This document shows positions 1-8,453 of a stretch of 64,000 nucleotides of DNA, one piece after another. Both the position numbers and the translations under genes were made by a program. This stretch comes from Exiguobacterium marinum DSM 16307 (GTDB lineage: Bacteria; Bacillota; Bacilli; Exiguobacteriales; Exiguobacteriaceae): the NCBI RefSeq assembly GCF_000620845.1, contig NZ_KK211189.1:1131662-1195661 (forward strand). Direction: 5' to 3'. Below the pieces are notes generated by a model. It saw only the letters and a list, made by a program, of their open reading frames with translations, had not been told where the DNA came from and did not search any database. Position 1 is the stretch's first letter; each line of letters begins with the position of its first letter.

Positions 1-297
1 TTTTACTATGTACGCGACACGGAATATCCGGACAAACAGCTCGTCTCGGCACTGTTTGAATTCGGTACGTTCGGGACTTCAACGAAAGCCTCCATTCGTG
101 AATTTCTCACGATTATCTTAGAAAACCGGCTGTACTTTGAAGGGACGAAAGACCCTGAAGCACGTAACGGGATTCAAAATGAGTTCATGGCAATGTTTTA
201 TCCGGATGATCCGATCTGGCGGGAAGCCGTGTTGCGGGAAGGTGCGACAGCTATCGAAGGCTGTTTAAAAGGAGAGTCACTTTGGCGTGACGCATAG
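1..297 (+). CDS. C-terminal part of an M14-like / DUF2817-type carboxypeptidase-fold protein (partial)
   Basis: The reading frame is open from the first base of the window and ends at TAG 295-297, giving the last 98 residues of a longer protein. The segment FEFGTFG near residue 20, followed by an alpha-helical tail, resembles the C-terminal part of DUF2817 proteins, which are relatives of zinc carboxypeptidases (M14). The zinc ligands would lie upstream of the window, so catalytic competence cannot be judged. About 80 bp separate it from the next gene. The family assignment rests on a short motif only, so treat it as tentative. Confidence 0.55.
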   Translation, partial: FYYVRDTEYPDKQLVSALFEFGTFGTSTKASIREFLTIILENRLYFEGTKDPEARNGIQNEFMAMFYPDDPIWREAVLREGATAIEGCLKGESLWRDA

Positions 298-377
298 TAG
301 GGTTTTTTGGAGTCGGAAACGGGAACAAGAAAGTTGTGAGTGTTTACGCTTAACATTGAAATAGTGGAGGGTTGATG

Positions 378-1178
378 ATGGGATACATTACAGCACACGA
401 TGGCACGAATTTATATGTCGAAGACGTCGGTTCTGGGGAACCGATTGTTTTCTTACACGGTTGGCCAGCGAACAACAACATGTTCGAGTATCAGAAAAAT
501 GCACTCGTGGAGGCAGGATATCGCTATATCGGGATTGACTTCAGAGGATACGGGAAGTCCGATGCCCCGGCAACGGGATATGATTATGAAACGATGGCGT
601 CGGACGTGCACATGGTTGTTTACGGACTTGGCCTGAAAGATTTCACGCTCGTCGGGTTCTCGATGGGCGGGGCGATTGCGGTCCGATATGCGGCAGATTA
701 TAAAGAGGACGGTCTCAAAAAGTTAGTATTAGCTGGAGCCGCGGCGCCAATTTTCACACAACGTTCAGACTATCCATATGGAATGACGACCGATGAAGTC
801 GATGCCTTGATTGAGGATACTCGAGCGGACCGACCGAAGATGCTTGGAGGATTCGGGGAAATCTTCTTCGAGAAAGAACATTCGAAACCGATGCAAAACT
901 GGTTCCACCACCTTGCGCTCGTCGCATCGAGCCATGGTACGATCGCCTCAGCACAGGCGTTACGTGACGAAGATCTACGCGATGCCCTGCCGAAGATTGA
1001 TGTCGAAACGTTGATTATCCATGGGGTACATGACAAAATCTGTCCGTTCGCGTTCGCTGAACAGATGGAACAAGGCATTCCGAACGCACGAATCGAACGT
1101 TTCGAAGAGAGCGGACATGGTACCGTGCTCGACGAACGAGAGAAATTTAACGATACGCTACTACAGTTTGTTCAATAA
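378..1178 (+). CDS. alpha/beta hydrolase, non-heme chloroperoxidase/esterase type
   Basis: A 266-residue soluble alpha/beta hydrolase. The sequence shows the HGW oxyanion segment (27-29), the nucleophile elbow GFSMG with Ser95, Asp219 in the strand GVHD, and His247 in SGHGT, so the catalytic triad is complete. This matches the small esterase/cofactor-free haloperoxidase group; the substrate cannot be predicted. Three in-frame starts (TTG 372, ATG 375, ATG 378) follow the site GGAGGG at 366-371. ATG 378 has the best spacing and is used here. The gene is monocistronic, followed at once by a terminator. Confidence 0.88.
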   Translation: MGYITAHDGTNLYVEDVGSGEPIVFLHGWPANNNMFEYQKNALVEAGYRYIGIDFRGYGKSDAPATGYDYETMASDVHMVVYGLGLKDFTLVGFSMGGAIAVRYAADYKEDGLKKLVLAGAAAPIFTQRSDYPYGMTTDEVDALIEDTRADRPKMLGGFGEIFFEKEHSKPMQNWFHHLALVASSHGTIASAQALRDEDLRDALPKIDVETLIIHGVHDKICPFAFAEQMEQGIPNARIERFEESGHGTVLDEREKFNDTLLQFVQ

Positions 1179-1183
1179 TTTTT

Positions 1184-1205
1184 GGCCTCCTAATGGGGGC
1201 CTTTT
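1184..1205 (+). terminator. Rho-independent terminator after the hydrolase
   Basis: Arms 1184-1190 and 1195-1201 pair over 7 bp (one G-U) around a TAAT loop and are followed by a short T run. It starts six bases after the hydrolase stop codon. Confidence 0.7.
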
Positions 1206-1390
1206 GTATGTTTCGTTGGATAAGAAGCAACTAAAAAGGGTATAAATCAATTGGAGTTCCTTTCCAATTCTTTTGAATCACCGAGATATCGCTGTGACAA
1301 GAATCACGATGTTTTTTTGCGTCGTTATGGAGAAAGGGGGATAAAAATACGACGGGATTGTTCGATTAGTTCAACCTGTCCTACCATTCA

Positions 1391-1399
1391 TGGTACAAT
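1391..1399 (+). promoter_or_regulatory. Extended -10 promoter of the CBS-domain gene
   Basis: TGGTACAAT is an extended -10 element (TGn plus TACAAT), 36 bp before the CBS gene start. A weak -35 (TTCAAC, 1370-1375) lies 18 bp upstream. The assignment is by consensus only. Confidence 0.5.
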
Positions 1400-1434
1400 A
1401 ACGGGGTGGATTAACAGATTGAGGAGAGATTTAA

Positions 1435-1863
1435 ATGAACATCGCTTTCTTTTTATATCCGAAAGAAGACGTCAAATATTTGGACCCCGAATCAACGGTA
1501 CGACAAGCGCTTGAAAAGATGAAACATCATCGATTCACGTCTGTCCCACTCGTTTCGGAGAACGGTTTTTATGCCGGGACGATGACAGAGGGGGATTTAC
1601 TTTGGGCACTTGCAGAACAACTTCGCGGGGAAGAAGACTATGAAAAAGTGCTCCGGACACGTCTAAAAGATATCAAACAACGCGTTCGTTATAAGCCGGT
1701 CTCGATTACGGCGCAAATTGAAGAACTCGTCGATGCGATCACGGACCAAAACTTCGTGCCTGTCGTCGATGACGGAAAATATTTCATCGGCATCATCCGA
1801 CGCCGTGACATCATCGAGTATTACTCGACAAAGTTGAAACAACTCGAGAATGAAGTCCGATAA
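1435..1863 (+). CDS. Tandem CBS-domain protein
   Basis: A 142-residue protein made almost entirely of two CBS motifs (about residues 5-60 and 80-135). The hallmarks are the strand-turn segments FTSVPLV and GTMTEGDLL in the first repeat, and NFVPVVDD and GIIRRRDII in the second. CBS pairs bind adenosine nucleotides and usually act as energy or second-messenger sensors. There is no attached effector domain, so this would act by binding a partner or as a stand-alone sensor. Site GAGGAG at 1421-1426 supports the ATG. It is monocistronic, between its own promoter and a bidirectional terminator. Confidence 0.85.
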   Translation: MNIAFFLYPKEDVKYLDPESTVRQALEKMKHHRFTSVPLVSENGFYAGTMTEGDLLWALAEQLRGEEDYEKVLRTRLKDIKQRVRYKPVSITAQIEELVDAITDQNFVPVVDDGKYFIGIIRRRDIIEYYSTKLKQLENEVR

Positions 1864-1865
1864 TA

Positions 1866-1900
1866 AACAAGCCAGAACCGACTCGCGGTTCTGGCTTGTT
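1866..1900. terminator. Bidirectional terminator between the CBS gene and ltrA
   Basis: A perfect 15-bp stem (1866-1880 with 1886-1900) around ACTCG, with A residues on the left and T residues on the right. It serves both convergent genes. Confidence 0.85.
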
Positions 1901-3010
1901 TTACGTTTCTTCCCGCTTTGTTTTTAAGAACGGGAGTGGGACGATGATTGAAATGTAGTAAATAAACGTGATGACGAGCAACAAGATGATTGCCGGTAAA
2001 TAAGGGCCAATCAGTGGAATGACGAGCAGGACCGCAAGAAACGCGAGTCGCTTCCAAGATAGATTGAAAAATAGTCGATTGAAGTAAATGACACCATATC
2101 CAAACAGGACGATGGCGACATACAGCGTGATACGATGTGCCGAATCGAGTGTCTGCATCGGATCGTGTATGATTGCAATCTTCACGACGGCGAGTAAAAT
2201 GATGCCGAGAAACATCGAGAGGTGTGACCAATAGAATCCGGCCTTAGCTGTCTGATCTCGTTTATCCGTGTGCATGTCATAGAATCGATTTTCTCGTTTT
2301 TCATCGTCTTTCACATAGGAGTACCAGAGTAGAACGGTTAGGGTGAGTGCTAGAATCATCGTCAAGACGACATCGGACGTTAAATCCTCATCAATCGCGG
2401 CTCGACCGGTCGAAGCAATCGTTTCACCAAGGGCAATGACCAAGATGAGATAATGACGCTCAAGGAAGTGCCAGGATGACACTTCGAATTGACCTCTGTT
2501 TTTTTGTACGAGGGGTCCCAATACCGCCACAATCGCGACAATTCCCCATACAATCAGGCGCACATTGCCCTCGAACAGCGAAGCGACAAGGATGATGATG
2601 CTAAACGAGATATTATATGGAACGATGGCGAGCATAGCCTTTTTCGTATCGTCATTACTGTGAAGCAAGAACAATGTTGAATGTACTGCGACGATCACTA
2701 AAAAACCAAGTCCAAAAATAAATCCATCTTGATTGTATGCATTTGGGATCGCAACGGAAATCAACATGAAGCCAATCATTCCGAGCGTCATGAAGATTTG
2801 ATGATTTCTTCTTGTCAGTTTGGTTGTATTCGTCAACCAAATATACCCTTCAAAGATATACCAAATGAGAGCCATGAGAACGAGAACCTCTAAAAACGTA
2901 TGAATAGTGAGATGACGTTCAAGTTTTAAGGTGAGTTGTATGAACGTAAAAACAAATACTAAATCAAAAAACAGTTCGATTTTTTCTACCTTTTCATGAT
3001 GAGGGGGCAT
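1901..3010 (-). CDS. ltrA: Low-temperature-requirement protein A (LtrA family) membrane protein
   Basis: A 369-residue polytopic membrane protein. The N-terminal signature VEKIELFFDLVFVF (residues 8-21) is the defining LtrA motif, and about ten further hydrophobic segments follow. A conserved internal segment with ALGETI lies near residue 195. LtrA was named from a cold-growth phenotype in Listeria; its biochemical role is unknown. The start is preceded by AAAGGAG on the minus strand. It converges on the CBS gene. The intergenic DNA behind its start contains a decayed membrane-protein tail. Confidence 0.85.
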   Translation of the reverse strand: MPPHHEKVEKIELFFDLVFVFTFIQLTLKLERHLTIHTFLEVLVLMALIWYIFEGYIWLTNTTKLTRRNHQIFMTLGMIGFMLISVAIPNAYNQDGFIFGLGFLVIVAVHSTLFLLHSNDDTKKAMLAIVPYNISFSIIILVASLFEGNVRLIVWGIVAIVAVLGPLVQKNRGQFEVSSWHFLERHYLILVIALGETIASTGRAAIDEDLTSDVVLTMILALTLTVLLWYSYVKDDEKRENRFYDMHTDKRDQTAKAGFYWSHLSMFLGIILLAVVKIAIIHDPMQTLDSAHRITLYVAIVLFGYGVIYFNRLFFNLSWKRLAFLAVLLVIPLIGPYLPAIILLLVITFIYYISIIVPLPFLKTKREET

Positions 3011-3039
3011 AGGAGAACTCCTTTTTCATAGATTCATTG

Positions 3040-3258
3040 TTATTTACCCGTCTGCTTCCCGAAAACACCCTTCGTTTTTAAAATGAAGGTGGAAATCAAT
3101 CCAATAATGAGAATTCACATATTGATTAGAATGGTAGGGACTAAAAGTGTCCATGAAAAAACAAAGGGACTTAAAAACAATCCGGTTGAAGTGATGCTAG
3201 ATCATTGGTTGTAGGTAGCAAGTCTCATCATGTGCACTTGAATAGCAATCACGGTCAT
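3040..3258 (-). pseudogene. Decayed C-terminal remnant of a membrane protein
   Basis: Read on the minus strand, one frame from ATG 3258 to TAA 3040 encodes a hydrophobic tail interrupted by two in-frame TGA codons. The pieces are about 18 residues ending in TYNQ, then SSITSTGLFLSPFVFSWTLL and onward to a second TGA, then ILIIGLISTFILKTKG ending in GKQTGK. Two membrane-spanning segments and a positively charged end look like the C-terminus of a transporter. The stops are what single changes of CGA (Arg) and TGG (Trp) would give. No upstream coding part is present. The family is not assigned. This remnant fills most of the otherwise gene-free stretch 3011-3326; I see nothing else in the remainder beyond the ribosome site of the cupin gene. 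Confidence 0.55.
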
Positions 3259-3326
3259 CCACTACAGGTAACCGTTTTTTGTATGGAGAAGTCGGGTAAA
3301 TGGACAGAGACAAGGAGGGAGTTAGG

Positions 3327-3830
3327 ATGGACTTAGTGACCTTTATGTTTACAGATGACGGTTCCATTCCGAATCATCCGGATTATCCGGCGCTCTTGTA
3401 TCGCGGTGTCTTTGATGACCCGAGCGGCATGCGAGAGACGTTCGCCCATAACGAATGGACGAACAGTTGGGTGAACGGGGTGTTCGACTATCATCACTAT
3501 CACAGCAACACGCACGAAGTGTTGGGCGTCATACAAGGTGAAGCGACCCTTCAACTCGGAGGAACGAACGGGGACCTCGTCCGCGTCAGTACGGGTGATG
3601 TCCTCATCTTGCCAGCAGGGACGGGACACCGCCGAATCGAGGCGAGCACAGACTTCCAAGTCGTCGGGGCATATCCGGACGGTCGCGACTATGACACGCT
3701 GACCGGGAAGACGGAAGAACGACCGGACAGCTTGAAGCGAATCGAACGAGTTGAGAAACCGACATTTGACCCTGTCTTCGGGACGACGGGTCCGTTACAT
3801 GAAGCGTGGACAAAGGAGGAAATATCATGA
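3327..3830 (+). CDS. Cupin-domain protein
   Basis: A 167-residue single-cupin protein. The first cupin motif has the histidines HYH and the downstream EVLGVIQG. The second is GDVLILPAGTGH, supplying a further metal-ligand histidine. The barrel probably binds a divalent metal. Cupins of this type are isomerases, dioxygenases or sugar-binding proteins; the substrate is unknown. An upstream ATG at 3300 exists but lies before the strong site AAGGAGGG (3312-3319), so ATG 3327 is the start. The stop overlaps the start of the aldo/keto reductase gene (ATGA), indicating translational coupling and a shared pathway, perhaps of sugar or aldehyde modification. Confidence 0.85.
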   Translation: MDLVTFMFTDDGSIPNHPDYPALLYRGVFDDPSGMRETFAHNEWTNSWVNGVFDYHHYHSNTHEVLGVIQGEATLQLGGTNGDLVRVSTGDVLILPAGTGHRRIEASTDFQVVGAYPDGRDYDTLTGKTEERPDSLKRIERVEKPTFDPVFGTTGPLHEAWTKEEIS

Positions 3831-4720
3831 ATCAACGACTTCCACACTCTTTATTACTTGCAGCATTAAAGCAAAACGTCGTCGAATTGAAAGACGGACG
3901 GGAGATGCGTACACTTGGACAAGGCACGTGGCGTATGGGGGAAGAGGCATCGAAGCACGACGCTGAGGTCGAAGCGCTCCGAACGGGGCTCGACTGTGGG
4001 CTCCATGTCATCGACACGGCAGAGATGTACGGAGAAGGTGAATCCGAGCAGTTAGTCGGTGAAGCCATTCAAGACCGACGCGAGGACGTTTTCCTCGTCT
4101 CGAAGGTGTATCCGTACAATGCGTATGGCGACAAACTCGTCAAAGCATGCGATGCGTCACTCAAACGACTCGGGACGGATTATCTCGATCTTTACTTACT
4201 TCACTGGCGAGGCGACGCCCCGCTTGAGGAAACGATTGCCGGGATGGAGCAACTCAAGGCAGACGGCAAGATTCGGGCATGGGGTGTCTCGAACTTTGAC
4301 GTCGAGGATATGAAAGAGCTTCTCGCATTACCGAACGGTGACCATTGTGCGGTCAACCAAGTACTCTATCATCTCGGTAGCAGAGGGATTGAATATGACT
4401 TGCTTCCTTACATGAAGGAACAAGGCATCCCGGTCATGGCGTACGCCCCGCTCGCTGAAGGAAGTGACGTGAAAAAAGACGTCTTCGAAAATGAGACGGT
4501 CAATCGAATCGCGGAGGTGTATAGTGCCTCGGTCGCGCAAATTTTACTTGCCTGGACGATTCGGAGCGGACATGTGATTGCGATCCCGAAAGCGGGACAG
4601 ACCGAGCACGTCGAAGAGAATGCCGCAGCGCTCTTGCTCGATTTGAGTGAGGAAGATTTCGCGGCGCTCGATGAAGCTTTCCCACCACCGACGACAAAAC
4701 AACCGTTAGATGTCATTTAA
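3827..4720 (+). CDS. Aldo/keto reductase
   Basis: A 297-residue NADPH-dependent oxidoreductase of the TIM-barrel aldo/keto reductase superfamily. The catalytic tetrad is intact: Asp63 and Tyr68 in IDTAEMYGEG, Lys93 in VSKVYP, His126 in LLHWRG. The cofactor-binding IPKAG segment lies near residue 250. Such enzymes reduce aldehydes and ketones, often reactive carbonyls or 2,5-diketogluconate-like sugars. The start ATG 3827 overlaps the cupin stop by four bases and follows AAAGGAGG. A longer GTG-started reading is less likely because it would bury the ribosome site. A terminator follows the stop. Confidence 0.92.
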   Translation: MNQRLPHSLLLAALKQNVVELKDGREMRTLGQGTWRMGEEASKHDAEVEALRTGLDCGLHVIDTAEMYGEGESEQLVGEAIQDRREDVFLVSKVYPYNAYGDKLVKACDASLKRLGTDYLDLYLLHWRGDAPLEETIAGMEQLKADGKIRAWGVSNFDVEDMKELLALPNGDHCAVNQVLYHLGSRGIEYDLLPYMKEQGIPVMAYAPLAEGSDVKKDVFENETVNRIAEVYSASVAQILLAWTIRSGHVIAIPKAGQTEHVEENAAALLLDLSEEDFAALDEAFPPPTTKQPLDVI

Positions 4721-4727
4721 TGATGTG

Positions 4728-4757
4728 AACTGGACCGATCAATGGTCCAGTTTTTCT
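4728..4757 (+). terminator. Terminator of the cupin-reductase operon
   Basis: A 9-bp perfect stem (4728-4736 with 4744-4752) followed by a run of T residues. Confidence 0.85.
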
Positions 4758-4854
4758 TTTGTCGAAATCGATTGTCACGCACATGTTGCGGGTAAATAAA
4801 TGAAGGACTTGCTTGTGTAGAGGAGACTGATACGACAAGGGAGCTGAAAACAGA

Positions 4855-5922
4855 ATGGAACAGACGTTTACCGCGGAAGAGTTCAAAGAGAAGATGTACT
4901 CGAATTTGAAAGTGCGGCCGAGTGATTCGGTTATTTTGATGTGCTCGATTTTTATCGCGTCTATCGGATTAAACATGAACTCGATCCCCATCATTATCGG
5001 GGCGATGTTGATTTCACCTCTCATGACGCCGATTTTAAGTATCGGTCTTGCCCTCTCACTTTATGATATGAAACTGCTACGGGCAGGGATACGTCTGCTT
5101 CTCGTTCAAGTCGCGGTCAGTCTGACGGTCGCTACAATCTATTTCGCGATTTCTCCCATCACGTATGCGAGTAATGAAATCATCGCACGGACCGAACCGA
5201 CGATTTGGGATGTCATCATCGCATTTGCCGGAGGGACTGCAGGGATTATCGGGGCGCAAAAGAAAATGAGCAACAATATCGTCCCGGGTGTCGCTATTGC
5301 GACAGCGCTTATGCCCCCGCTTTGTACGGTCGGGTATTCGATTGCGACACGTAACCTTGATTATTTAATTGGTTCGAGCTATCTCTTTATCATCAACTGT
5401 TCGTTTATCGCGATCGCCACGTTCATCGGGGTCAAGTTCATGGGCATTTCACAGGAATTGACCAAGCAGGATGTGAACCATAAAAAGGTTAATCGTCTTT
5501 TGATCGGACTGTCTGTTCTAATCGTCCTGCCGAGTATTGCTTCCGCGACCACACTCGTACAAGACAGCATCATCCGGACCGGGATCAACAATTTCATCGA
5601 AGAAGAGTTTTCAGACGCCATTATCATCAGTCAGGACTACCAGGAAGATGATGATTTGCTTCTCGTGACGACGACCGGAAAACGGTTGACCGAAGAGGAG
5701 CTTGCCGAAATCGAATCGCGCCTGCCGGACTACGGGCTTCGCACTATTGAACTCTCGGTGACGCAAGTGCCAGATTTGAACGGGTTGTCCGGAGAGAAGG
5801 TGGCCGAGCTGCTTCAAAAATATTTAGAAAGCCGCCTGCAACAGTTCAACTTGTTCGACAGCCGTCAAATCGATTTGGAGGACTTGCCGTTCGAACTGCA
5901 GAACGAAGTCAACCCAAACTAA
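4855..5922 (+). CDS. DUF389 / TIGR00341-family membrane protein
   Basis: A 355-residue protein with an N-terminal membrane block of about six segments (residues 25-240) and a C-terminal soluble domain rich in acidic residues. The signature stretch IIIGAMLISPLMTPILSIG (about residues 45-63) and the repeated small-residue helices are typical of DUF389 proteins, whose function is not established. The ATG is preceded by GGGAG. It is monocistronic and ends in a shared convergent terminator. Confidence 0.85.
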   Translation: MEQTFTAEEFKEKMYSNLKVRPSDSVILMCSIFIASIGLNMNSIPIIIGAMLISPLMTPILSIGLALSLYDMKLLRAGIRLLLVQVAVSLTVATIYFAISPITYASNEIIARTEPTIWDVIIAFAGGTAGIIGAQKKMSNNIVPGVAIATALMPPLCTVGYSIATRNLDYLIGSSYLFIINCSFIAIATFIGVKFMGISQELTKQDVNHKKVNRLLIGLSVLIVLPSIASATTLVQDSIIRTGINNFIEEEFSDAIIISQDYQEDDDLLLVTTTGKRLTEEELAEIESRLPDYGLRTIELSVTQVPDLNGLSGEKVAELLQKYLESRLQQFNLFDSRQIDLEDLPFELQNEVNPN

Positions 5923-5950
5923 AAGACCATCGATTGTTTTCGATGGTCTT
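5923..5950. terminator. Bidirectional terminator between the DUF389 gene and the M3 peptidase
   Basis: A perfect 11-bp stem (5923-5933 with 5940-5950) around TTGTTT, between two convergent genes. Confidence 0.85.
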
Positions 5951-5955
5951 ACTCG

Positions 5956-7650
5956 TTAGTTCGCGAGCGGATGTTTCAAGAGATAGTCTTCGATTTGATC
6001 GATCGTTTCTTTTAACACACCGTCTGCGAATGGAGACTTGAGACCAGCCAGTTCGACGAGTTCGAGGAACGAACGGCTGCCGCCTGCCTGACAAAGTGTG
6101 AGGTAATCGCTCCAAGCCGCTTCGCGGTCTTCATGCATGCGTACCCAGAATCGGAACGCACACACTTGCGCGAGCGTGTAGTCGATATAATAGAACGGGC
6201 TCTGGAAGATGTGACCTTGTTGGTGCCACCATGCGCCCGACTCGAGATAGTCGTTCGTCTCATAATCGCGGTGCGGGAGATAGACCTTCTCTAAATCGCG
6301 CCATGCTTGACGACGCTCGGCTGCTGTCATCTCCGGGTTGCGGTAAACGACGTGTTGGAACTCATCGACGAGCACGCCGTATGGAAGGAACGTCATGCTG
6401 CCGGCCAAGTGGTTAAACTTGTACTTATCCACTTGGTCGCCGAAGAAGAGCTCCATCCATGGCCAACAGAAGAACTCCATCGACATCGAATGGATCTCAC
6501 ACGCCTCGTACGTCGGAAAGGCGTATTCCGGAGTCGTCAAATGACGGCTCTCATACACTTGGAAGGCGTGACCGACTTCATGCGTGAGGACGTCGATATC
6601 CCCGGCAGTTCCATTGAAGTTTGAGAAGATGAACGGAAGTCCTTCAGACGGTAAGTATGTGCAATAGCCACCGCCAGATTTACCTGGTTTCGCCGTCAAA
6701 TCGAGGGCGCCGCGTTCCTGCATGTATTGGAAGAACTCGTCTGTCTCATTTGAGAGCTCACGGTACATCTTGTTCCCACCTTCGATGATGAACGACTCGT
6801 CCCCTTGCGGCGTCGCGTTACCGTCCGGGAAGACGAACGACTCATCGTAGTAATAGAGGTGGTCGACACCGATTCGTTTCGCCTGTTTTTCTTTCAAAGC
6901 GGAAGCGAGCGGGACGATGACGTCACGAACTTGCTTGCGGAAGTTGTCGACCATCGACTCGTCATATCCGACACGTTGCATACGCGCATAGCCGAGCTCG
7001 ACGAACGACGGGAAGCCAAGCGCGTGAGCGATTTCTGTACGCACACGTACAAGTTCGCCGTAAATGCGGTCGAGCTCGTCGCCGTTGTCTGAGAGGTATG
7101 TATAACGGGCGACGGATGCTCCTTTTCGGACATCGCGGTCTGGTGACTGAAGATACGGACCGAACTGTGACAGGTTGAGCGTCTTGCCGTCAAATTCGAT
7201 CTGTGCCGCCGACATGACTTTTTGATAGGTCGTCGCGAGACGGTTCTCTTCTTGCAGTTTCGGGATGTGCGACTCCTCGAACGTCTCGAGCGCACGCTCG
7301 GCGAGAGAAAATAATTGACTGCCCCATTCGGCTTCGAGTTCAGTGCGAAGCTCGTGGTTCGTCAAGACACGGTAGTACACTTGGATTTCTTTCTCGTAGA
7401 CGGGAAGTGCATCGTCAAAGAAAGATTGTTCTTCCTCATAAAAAGTATCGCGTGTATCGACCGAGTGTCGGATCGCGACGAGTTGACTTTGTGTTTCAAA
7501 GTCGTTACGTTCCTTGTTGATTTGGCAAATGAGTTCGTTCGCTTCTTCGAGTGTACTCGCTTGCTGTAATTCGGCAGAATAGTCCGACAATCTGCTGTTC
7601 AGAGCGTCCAAGTCGGGTCGTTCATATGACAATTTTGTGAAAGTCGTCAT
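5956..7650 (-). CDS. M3-family oligoendopeptidase
   Basis: A 564-residue cytoplasmic zinc metallopeptidase. The HExxH motif is HEVGH at residues 357-361, and the downstream helix carrying the third ligand, EIHSMSMEFF, is present about 28 residues later. Length and motif match the M3B oligoendopeptidase group, which cleaves short peptides inside the cell. An upstream ATG at 7665 overlaps the ribosome site GGAGGC, so ATG 7650 is preferred. The gene is monocistronic and convergent with the DUF389 gene. Confidence 0.92.
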   Translation of the reverse strand: MTTFTKLSYERPDLDALNSRLSDYSAELQQASTLEEANELICQINKERNDFETQSQLVAIRHSVDTRDTFYEEEQSFFDDALPVYEKEIQVYYRVLTNHELRTELEAEWGSQLFSLAERALETFEESHIPKLQEENRLATTYQKVMSAAQIEFDGKTLNLSQFGPYLQSPDRDVRKGASVARYTYLSDNGDELDRIYGELVRVRTEIAHALGFPSFVELGYARMQRVGYDESMVDNFRKQVRDVIVPLASALKEKQAKRIGVDHLYYYDESFVFPDGNATPQGDESFIIEGGNKMYRELSNETDEFFQYMQERGALDLTAKPGKSGGGYCTYLPSEGLPFIFSNFNGTAGDIDVLTHEVGHAFQVYESRHLTTPEYAFPTYEACEIHSMSMEFFCWPWMELFFGDQVDKYKFNHLAGSMTFLPYGVLVDEFQHVVYRNPEMTAAERRQAWRDLEKVYLPHRDYETNDYLESGAWWHQQGHIFQSPFYYIDYTLAQVCAFRFWVRMHEDREAAWSDYLTLCQAGGSRSFLELVELAGLKSPFADGVLKETIDQIEDYLLKHPLAN

Positions 7651-7750
7651 TGTAAGCGCCTCCATCGTGTGAAATTTTTACAAAGTGTAAAAAGGGCTTG
7701 CAAAAGCGATTGCACACTCGTATTCTTACGATGTGTAAAACGATTTCGCA

Positions 7751-7784
7751 CTACCTTATTACCACTATACCGTTTATAAGGTAG
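7751..7784. repeat. 9-bp perfect inverted repeat upstream of the EIIA gene
   Basis: CTACCTTAT (7751-7759) and ATAAGGTAG (7776-7784) are exact inverted copies separated by 16 bases, about 75 bp before the EIIA start. The element could be a repressor operator or a leader hairpin. No factor is identified. Confidence 0.5.
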
Positions 7785-7858
7785 GGATTGAAGTTTTAGC
7801 TTTTCGGGTATAAAAGGTAAGACTTCGATTCAATAGAACATGTTGGAGGGATTAAGCT

Positions 7859-8359
7859 ATGGGATTCTTTAAAAAACTATTTGGTGGTAAAGAAGAACAA
7901 CTCAACGCGGTTTCACCGCTTACAGGAAAGGTCATCGACATCACGAACGTACCGGACCAAGTATTCTCGCAAAAAATGATGGGTGACGGAATCGCAATCG
8001 AGCCGACAGAAGGTAAAGTCGTCTCACCGGTTAGCGGAACAATCGCAACAGTATTTCCGACGAAACACGCAATCGGTATCAATGCGGACAACGGTGCGGA
8101 GTACTTGATTCACATCGGTCTTGATACGGTAAACCTTAAAGGCGAAGGCTTCGAGACGCACGTCACAGAAGGACAATCTGTCAAAGCAGGTGACCCGCTC
8201 GTCACGTTCGACCTCGACTTCATCAAAGCGAACGCTCCATCAACAATTACGCCGGTCATCATCACGAACCATGACAGCTTCGGCGTGAACAAACTTGTCG
8301 CAGAAGGCGATACAGTGACAGCTGGATCTTCAGAAGTCGTAGAATTGACTAAGAAATAA
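7859..8359 (+). CDS. crr: PTS glucose-type EIIA domain protein
   Basis: A 166-residue EIIA-Glc protein. It carries the two active-site histidines His70 (TKHAIG) and His85 (IHIGLDT); His85 is by homology the phosphoryl acceptor from HPr. The rest is the canonical beta-sandwich with the MMGDG and FDLDFIKA segments. It stands alone, with no EIIB or EIIC partner, so it probably serves EIIBC proteins that lack their own EIIA. The trehalose EIIBC in this window also has no EIIA and is a natural client. A strong site TGGAGGG precedes the ATG; a terminator follows. Confidence 0.93.
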   Translation: MGFFKKLFGGKEEQLNAVSPLTGKVIDITNVPDQVFSQKMMGDGIAIEPTEGKVVSPVSGTIATVFPTKHAIGINADNGAEYLIHIGLDTVNLKGEGFETHVTEGQSVKAGDPLVTFDLDFIKANAPSTITPVIITNHDSFGVNKLVAEGDTVTAGSSEVVELTKK

Positions 8360-8376
8360 GAAAGCGATTGATCATC

Positions 8377-8408
8377 ACTCGGGAGCTCATGCTTCCGAGT
8401 ATTTTTTT
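8377..8408 (+). terminator. Terminator of the EIIA gene
   Basis: A 10-bp stem with one G-U (8377-8386 with 8391-8400), loop TCAT, then seven T residues. Confidence 0.85.
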
Positions 8409-8453
8409 GTGAATACGGGAATTATAATAAAAGAGAGGAAAGGGGGAAATGAG

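Noticed and set aside
1251-1514. 87-residue plus-strand frame upstream of the CBS gene
   Set aside because: It crosses the promoter and start of the CBS gene in another frame and has no ribosome site.
7690-7720. cre site near TGCAAAAGCGATTGCA before the EIIA gene
   Set aside because: The half-sites are two bases too far apart and the core does not fit the cre consensus.
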